NCBI GenBank assembly: GCA_038501625.1
Contig: JAZAYU010000946.1
Coordinates: 54,252-118,251 of the forward strand
DNA: 64,000 nt
Origin: Corbicula japonica
Lineage: Eukaryota; Mollusca; Bivalvia; Venerida; Cyrenidae
Direction of reading: 5' to 3'
Shown here: positions 58,041-64,000 of the stretch, piece after piece
Numbering within the stretch: position 1 is the first letter of the stretch
Layout of the letters: each line of letters begins with the position of its first letter
Program-made: the position numbers and the translations under genes
Notes under the pieces: generated by a model
Told to the model about the DNA's origin: nothing
Database searches by the model: none
What the model saw: only the letters and a program-made list of their open reading frames with translations

Positions 58041-58984
58041 CGGTTATTGCAGAGTCTTCAAACTCTTTTTTGTAATAAATGAATAAAACGAGGACATGCT
58101 GATTCTAATGCTTTTTCTTATGGGACAAAAATCTATATTGATAATCGTATATCCTTTTTATAAAAGAATCATAACTTCATTACCCCTTTTTAACTTTCGT
58201 CATTTGAAAAAAAAAGAATTCAAGAATTCCACAACATATTTGTTAAAACACCTAACGATAAGGCTTCAAATAATGTTATTATAGCGTGACGTATAGACTT
58301 AGTTAATATTCAAACTGAAGAGCTAAACAGTACGTACGAGTACACATTTGACGTCGCCATTTCATATAAATTAAGTAACAAGCTATGTTGACGGAAAAAC
58401 GAAGATGTTGGCGACAAAAAGTTGAAAAACTAGAACTGACAATACATTTTGCTTTGTTTGGAGACGCTGAGAAGTAAATATTGGTCTGGGTTAGGGTCGA
58501 ATTGTGTTTTATTTGACATTTGTAGGGTGTGTGAAATCAACAAAATTCTCTCAAAACAAATTAAAGGTAATGTCATTTATGTCAACTAATTTTGACTAGG
58601 AACACGTTTGAACGCCCAACCGTCATTCCAACTATCGGAAATTTGCAGACAAGTGTTTTCTGAAAACCTGTTATGTCCTAGATGTTTTGTAGTTTGACAG
58701 CACTCTGGCGCGTTATATGTATGCAGATTTTCAAATGTTACCCCTTAAATGTAGAAAAATATTTGGATTTTGTACCTTCAATTCTAGTTTAAACCAGCTA
58801 TGATTGAACAAACTATATTTTTTTCTATTATTAAAGAATTAAGTATTTCCTGTAAATTGATGTAGTTTTCATTTGGAACAAAACATGTGAAGTGTATAAC
58901 ATACATAACCCTAAAAGGCAGGCATATAAGTCAGACACTTTCCTGTTTGATTTCATTTAATAAACAAACTTACAGTTATTCAAA
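58041..58984. other. Unassigned DNA
   Basis: Short AT-rich frames only. The 62-codon frame at 58096 has no recognised similarity. Confidence 0.35.
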
Positions 58985-59945
58985 CGAGTGAAATATGCAT
59001 ATCAGGAATAGCCATATTCAAACGACACAGCCTCTCCACACAGCCAAAAAGAAGAGAGGAAGGTCTACAAAATGAAAAAAAAATAAAACAGACACCACAA
59101 AATATTGACATAAAAAGAACACGACGGTTAACATCTTAAAACGGTCAGTGTCAAAAATCTGCCGCTGGGAGTTTCAACCAGGTTCAAGGGTGAACCAACC
59201 TCACACCTTCCACTATAGGTTCTCATATGAACAAAAAATAGCAAACAAGCTTTAAACCACCCATCATCTTTAGAATGTTGCATGCAAAACAAAACAAATT
59301 AAACATAGGAAGCTAAAAGCATTTTATAATAAAAGGGGGCCTCAGGGTATTCAATGATCTTACCGAGACAAGAGCACATGAAGTCAAATCAGCAAGAACA
59401 CGAGAAAAGGGATAAAAGAAACAGATCGAGCTTCTAGGTTCTTTTACATGTACAAGATTTCACCATAACCTTCATAATTTCTTTAACCCCTGTCCACCTT
59501 CGTGCCACAAAAGCGGCAAGGATTACGATCAACTGTAGATGGGTTAATCATCAGACAAGCAGAGCGCTGTAGAATATATTGTGGGTAACCTTTCTTTTTG
59601 AATTTAAGGATGGTTTGTACGAATAACGTGGATAAATGAACATTGTCTCTGTTTTATATTTAGTTCAAAAACTAAATCTTCATAAAAATAGTGATTTTAA
59701 ATTGCACCGATCCTTTATTTTTAAATAAATCTGGGTATCGGCGATAAAAAATGCAAAAGAAATTTTTATTAATCTTTGGTACTGATAACCTTTTTTTAAA
59801 ATTTTTTTCTGTTATGAAAAGATTATGTTCATTGAAATCTTGAGCATATTTATACGCACTAGAAAACGATAAATCTTTGATATATAAACCCAGTAAGATG
59901 TTTCATAGGGAACATCGCTGTTTAAAAAAAAAACAAAGGAAGAGT
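58985..59945 (-). mobile_element. Decayed retroelement fragment, ORF remnant plus 3' end
   Basis: Same order as 13601-14750: 3' signature ATATGCATATCAGGAATAGC at 58993, GA-rich run, GTTTCAACCAGGTTC, then the ORF remnant (GATCAACTGTAGATGGGTTA at 59528; AAATCTGGGTATCGGCGATA; TATATAAACCCAGTAAGATG). Many frameshifts. Confidence 0.65.
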
Positions 59946-60419
59946 TACTATCTTAAATTTAAAATAATATTGTTTTATTATATATTTTAGCGGTTTGGTT
60001 TCTTATAACTTGCATGACTTTAAATTATCAATATACATGACATAAGACTTAATTCATTACCATGAAGCTGACTTTATTTGTATTAAACGAGTTGTCGATA
60101 TATATTGAAAGCAATTATGGATTCTCTGTGCGGTTTTCTGCTGTCTGTTAGCGCTGCAGAGAAAAGATATTGAACAAAATGTTAAACTGTTTCTACATGT
60201 AAATATTAAACCCACAATACCTCCATAATATGCAATTCTGAATTTTCACTATTACAAAAGTGCAATACATACACGAATTAAATTATCACAGGCAAAATTT
60301 GCATAAATCAATTTTAGAATTGGTAAAATGTGAGATCAGAGATGTAAATATTGCTAAAGCAAGTGTTAAACAAATTAATGTTATGTTTCCTAATTTAATT
60401 AATATCAAAACAAAAGAAG
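59946..60419. other. Unassigned DNA
   Basis: AT-rich, nothing recognised. Confidence 0.35.
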
Positions 60420-60545
60420 GCTAGTCGGCGTGGGAAGTAATATGCCTTTCCATTTCTGCCCATGAAAAGGCTCAATCAATCCGAGCCAGCAATATTTTCA
60501 TATTTGTCGTGTTCGGTGGTTTTCAAAGTTCCCTTTTCATCTATT
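60420..60545 (+). repeat. Copy of the TGTTCGGTGG short interspersed repeat
   Basis: GGCGTGGGAAGTAATATGCC, GAAAAGGCTCAATCAATCCG, CATATTTGTCGTGTTCGGTG, TTTCAAAGTTCCCTTTTCAT. Confidence 0.75.
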
Positions 60546-61034
60546 TTAAAGAAACCATTATTTCAACAGCTTTTAACAGTGTTTTAGTTTGTATATAGAG
60601 CATCGTCATTCATGCAATGAATTTTATCTCTCTTTAAACTATACTTACTTAAAACAGAGATGAATTCACCATTTCTGGCGTCCTAGAGCCATTACTGATT
60701 TTGCCTTGAAATAAATCATGTAAAATAGGAAAAATAAATTGTAAGTTTTCAGGTACCAAGTATAATGAAGGCTAATATATATCTACAGGTTTTGTAGTAC
60801 GATATTGTTCTTAAAGAGAAAAAAGTGTCGTTTAAGTGAAACATTCTAAAGTGAAAAGCAATCTATGTAATGCAAATGATGAAAATCTGTTGGATGTATT
60901 ACCTATCTGACGTATGAAAAAGTTTACAAAAGTTTATTTAATTTAAATTAGTGAAACAAATGATAACAAAAAGTAACATCCCTTGAAAAGTAATGTATGT
61001 GTTCAAGGAAAAAGAAATATTTTTTAAAAAAGGA
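60546..61034. other. Unassigned DNA
   Basis: Nothing recognised. Confidence 0.35.
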
Positions 61035-61103
61035 TGTCCTCTGTAAGGATCGAACCACGGTCGATAGTTTCCAAGAAAGCAGCTCTAACCAGTTGGCCAT
61101 GGC
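61035..61103 (-). repeat. tRNA-related sequence (SINE-like head or tRNA pseudogene)
   Basis: Minus strand contains box A-like TGGCCAACTGGTTAGAGC and box B GGTTCGATCC at the right spacing, ending ACAGAGGAC. The acceptor stem does not pair, so it is not a good functional tRNA. Confidence 0.45.
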
Positions 61104-61169
61104 TTCTTCTGAATTTTCAGAGATATTAAAACGGAATCATACAAATAAAAGAAATAATAACAAAGAGTG

Positions 61170-61460
61170 AATTTCCTAATAGCAAACGGTGGAATGTTTC
61201 GGAGGGAAACAACTGTAGTTATCCTCTTACATTTATGTCCCTTGAAAATTGCAAATGGCGAATTATTCAAGGGGACATAACTAATGACTTTCGATTGAAA
61301 AGAGTGACCTCCCTTTAAAAGCAAATGGTGGAACGTTTCTAAGGGAGACAACTTTGGCTACCTTTCATAGATTTACCTCCCTTGAATATCGCAAATGGCA
61401 ACATTTTCAAAGGAACAAAACCATTGTTTATAGATTACCTCTTTGTAACTTTCAGGTACG
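61170..61460. repeat. Repeated GCAAATGGTGGAACGTTT / ACCTCCCTTGAA modules
   Basis: The modules GCAAAYGGTGGAAYGTTT, AAGGGAGACAACT-like, TACCTCCCTTGAAWAT and GCAAATGG recur three to four times, then AACTTTCAGGTACG. The set is repeated at 62120-62415. Confidence 0.65.
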
Positions 61461-61479
61461 ATCATGCTCCACCTCCACT

Positions 61480-61560
61480 ATATGGAACAGTCTTAGCTTA
61501 GTGGTTAGAGCGTTTGACTTACGGCCCGTGGGACCCGGGTTCAATCCCATATATGCCAAA
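61480..61560 (+). repeat. tRNA-related sequence, SINE-like, copy 1
   Basis: Box A TTAGCTTAGTGGTTAGAGC and box B GGTTCAATCCC about 35 bp apart, ending ATATATGCCA. The T stem is weak, so I favour a tRNA-derived SINE to a working tRNA gene. It follows the ACCTCCC modules and precedes an A+T-rich tail. Confidence 0.5.
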
Positions 61561-61985
61561 CCGAAAATGTAAAATAAATATAATATAATAATAATAAGAA
61601 CATTATCAAATAATAATAAATAAATGTCAATATAATGCAAAAATAAAAATATCAAGAAAAATAAAGGAATAATAAATAATACTAAACTTAATAAAGAAAA
61701 CAAATAAATATTTGAATTAACAATAATAATAAAATAATAACAAAAATAAAATAATAAATATTATAATGTTAAATAATAATAAATTAAATAGTAATTTCTA
61801 ATAATTTTTTATAATCATACGTAATTATGAATAAAATAAAAATAATAAAGATATATAATAAACTACAGTGATATGATTATATGTCAAAATATATGAAGTT
61901 TAATTAAAGAAAAATGTATAATAAATTATAAGTATAATTGAATTTTTTAGTAATTAGCAAAATAAACATTGACATAACTTTAAAA
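61561..61985. repeat. A+T-rich AATAAT low-complexity tract
   Basis: Mostly (AAT)n and A-rich sequence immediately after the tRNA-related copy, like an extended SINE tail. Confidence 0.8.
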
Positions 61986-62019
61986 TTATATAGTAAATGG
62001 TGGAATTTTTCCAAAAGAA

Positions 62020-62125
62020 GTTAAATATGCATATCAGGAATGGCCACATCTAGCAGACATAGCCTTCCAACACCGCCAAAAGGTAAAGAGGAGAAGAGTG
62101 CATGGTAGAAAATAATCAAGCGAGA
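62020..62125 (-). mobile_element. Retroelement 3'-end fragment, short
   Basis: TTAAATATGCATATCAGGAA, GGCCACATCTAGCAGACA, AAAGAGGAGAAGAGTGCATG. Only the terminal 100 bp of the family. Confidence 0.55.
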
Positions 62126-62420
62126 TAACTGTTGTTATCCTTATAGATTTTCCGTCCTTTGAATATATATATTTTCTCCCTGAACATTGCAGATGGATGC
62201 AATTATTGTTTATAGACTGCCTCCTTTGAAATTGCAAAGGGACACAACTATTGTTTATAGATTGCAGTTACTTTTCTCCCTTGAAAAAACAAAAAAACAA
62301 ATGGTGGAACGTCTCCAAGGAGATTTACCTCCCTTGAATATTTCAAATGGCAACATTTTTAAAGAGACCAAACTATTGTTATAGATTACCTCTCGGTAAC
62401 TTTCAGGTACGGTCTGGTTT
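62126..62420. repeat. Second set of the TGGTGGAACGT / ACCTCCCTTGAA modules
   Basis: AAATGGTGGAACGTCTCCAAG, TTTACCTCCCTTGAATATTT, GCAACATTTTTAAAGAGACC, AACTTTCAGGTACGGTC. Same order as 61330-61460. Confidence 0.65.
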
Positions 62421-62454
62421 TGTATATATAAAACATTTCACACCTCCACCACAG

Positions 62455-62535
62455 GGAACCTTGACATCTCAGTGGTTAGACCGTTCGGCTTACGGGTCGG
62501 GGGTCCAGTTTTCAAATCCCAGAAATACCATCTAC
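62455..62535 (+). repeat. tRNA-related sequence, SINE-like, copy 2
   Basis: ATCTCAGTGGTTAGACCG, TTCGGCTTACGGGTCGGGG and TTTTCAAATCCCAGAAATAC correspond to copy 1 at 61480-61560 but are more diverged in box B. Confidence 0.45.
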
Positions 62536-64000
62536 AGAAATATATAATATGTAATAATGATGCGTTATTATGAATAAAATTCTAAAGTGGGGCGTTTTCT
62601 AGTTACGCCTGTTTAAATTAGTAATATTTGATAAAAGTTTGTGTTATTATGAAATTATTGGTAATTGTAAAGTTATTAGTTAAACATTTTTCCTGTAATA
62701 AATATCCATCAATATAACTTGGAGATATTGTAAATATTTTGCTGCTAAATCTTATTTCAGTTTATTTGTTACACGCATGACTGTCAGGTTATAGATAAAG
62801 TACTACACAGAAAAGACGATTTGACAACTACTTTATAAATATAGTCTTTTGTGAATTGTTATCAGACAAGAACCATTGCTTATTATTTAATTGATGTTTC
62901 TGTTCACCACTCGAAGTTTTCTGTCCAATTTATACATGAAATTTAAGATCCACTTTTCAAATACCAAACTACTTCTCTACACTATAATTAAGCTTCAAAA
63001 CAGAAAAAATTCAATTGGGCTTGTTTTCTATTGAATTTCAACCTTTTAACCCCGTTAAATGATCTTCAATTATACTGGCGATGGTAGTCGATTAGTACAA
63101 TTAATGATGTCTTTAGTCACGACATGTACTGCTTGTATTGTGATCGCATTTTAATTTTTTTTAAGGGGAACAATTCCTCCACCCTTGTTCAGATTAAGTA
63201 CCTTGTCTATATTTGATAACATCCCCTTAGTCGGTTGAGCGAATCTATCAGTTGACTTGCATATCCACCTGTGACCTCAATACAAAAGGTTGGTGTTTTT
63301 AAAAAAAAAGGCTTTTCATTAAATTATTATCTCACTAACATATTGTGATTAGATAATTCGACGGGTTAATGCCAGAAGGTACCAAGCGACATTTTTGTGT
63401 TTTCGAGAAAATCAAGTTTTAAAGTTCAAAGTTGAATGGTAAATCAAGGATTGCTGAGTTTAAATTTATACTTCACAAAGTAATAGCGTATATCAAGTCC
63501 TATATATCTAAATAATATACATGTCATTATCTTAATTCATGACTGCTAATTAATTAGTTTTATGCTTGACACCTTTTGGCATGCGTCCAAATAGGCAATA
63601 ATTTCTTCCAGAAGGTACCATATAAGGTATTTGGTTCCTTTTGGCTTTAACTGATAAACGGATTTATTTCATATTTATGCTTAAAAGGAACCATGTAAAG
63701 AATGGTCCCTAATGGTTTTCTGTCATTTTACGCAAAATGAACAACAAGTCTAACCAGATTTTAATTTTATTTGAGCTAGTAAATAGGAAATGACATTTTT
63801 ATGTGTTATATATTACAAAAAGCAAAATAGATCAGTCATAGAAGGACCATTACACACAGTTAAACTAGTATTTCTTGTAAACAACTGACTTGAAAATGTA
63901 GACTGCATAATATTTAGACAATGTTCTTAGAGATAAACATACATTCAAACATAGACCTGTATGCTATCTATATTCTTTACTCTGCTTCTGTATCCTCGGC
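62536..64000. other. Unassigned DNA at the right edge
   Basis: The motif AGAAGGTACCA occurs twice (63375, 63611), and related GGTTCC..GGAACC stretches lie at 63638-63715. No gene, RNA or clear mobile element recognised. Confidence 0.4.

Noticed and set aside
61480..61560. Functional tRNA gene
   Set aside because: Box A and box B are good but T-stem and acceptor pairing are poor, and a second diverged copy shares flanking modules, so a SINE is more likely.

Overview
This is eukaryotic, AT-rich, repeat-dominated, non-genic DNA with a 500-N assembly gap at 8742-9241. The retroelement protein fragments and repeat families look like those I recall from bivalve mollusc genomes. That assignment is from memory and no species is claimed. 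I find no intact protein-coding gene, no rRNA, no CRISPR array and no prokaryotic operon. The only recognisable cellular gene is a broken alpha-1,2-fucosyltransferase (GT11) copy on the minus strand at 46.9-47.9 kb.

Layout. 1-16763 is a very large inverted duplication. Bases 1-3070 plus 8431-8553 of the left arm pair with 12418-16763 of the right arm, around a spacer that holds the N gap and a TIR DNA transposon (9340-11128). The left arm carries an extra 5.36 kb insertion (3071-8430) with Helentron-like ends. The right arm carries an extra 1.15 kb retroelement fragment (13601-14750). 16.97-18.2 kb holds a 195-bp tandem repeat and a foldback element. 18.7-30.2 kb is a composite array: a recurrent block of about 150 bp, long CAA/ACT trinucleotide runs, and at least six tandem copies (about 1.23 kb period) of the 3' end of a LINE, all pseudogenic. 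30.96-31.34 kb is a 380-bp TIR element with TA target duplication.

34.06-36.38 kb is a 656-bp tandem array containing an embedded short interspersed repeat. 36.6-37.0 kb is a GCGA-rich degenerate repeat. 42.4-44.1 kb holds a palindromic MITE and decayed retroelement ends. 44.98-46.73 kb holds a small MITE and a degenerate Tc1/mariner element inserted into a 31-bp minisatellite. 48.18-54.6 kb is a 47-bp minisatellite of more than 100 units, interrupted by a 1,020-bp solo-LTR-like insertion with a GATA target duplication. 55-60.5 kb has another palindromic MITE, a GA microsatellite and several retroelement 3' ends. 61-62.5 kb contains tRNA-related, SINE-like sequences and short repeated modules. 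The last 1.4 kb has nothing I can name.

The genes do not work together as a system. What the window records is layered insertion, tandem amplification and inverted duplication. The most checkable observations are the precise insertion sites, where removing the element restores the flanking repeat, the shared conserved 3' end of one retroelement family, and whether the 16.8 kb inverted duplication is real or an assembly artefact.
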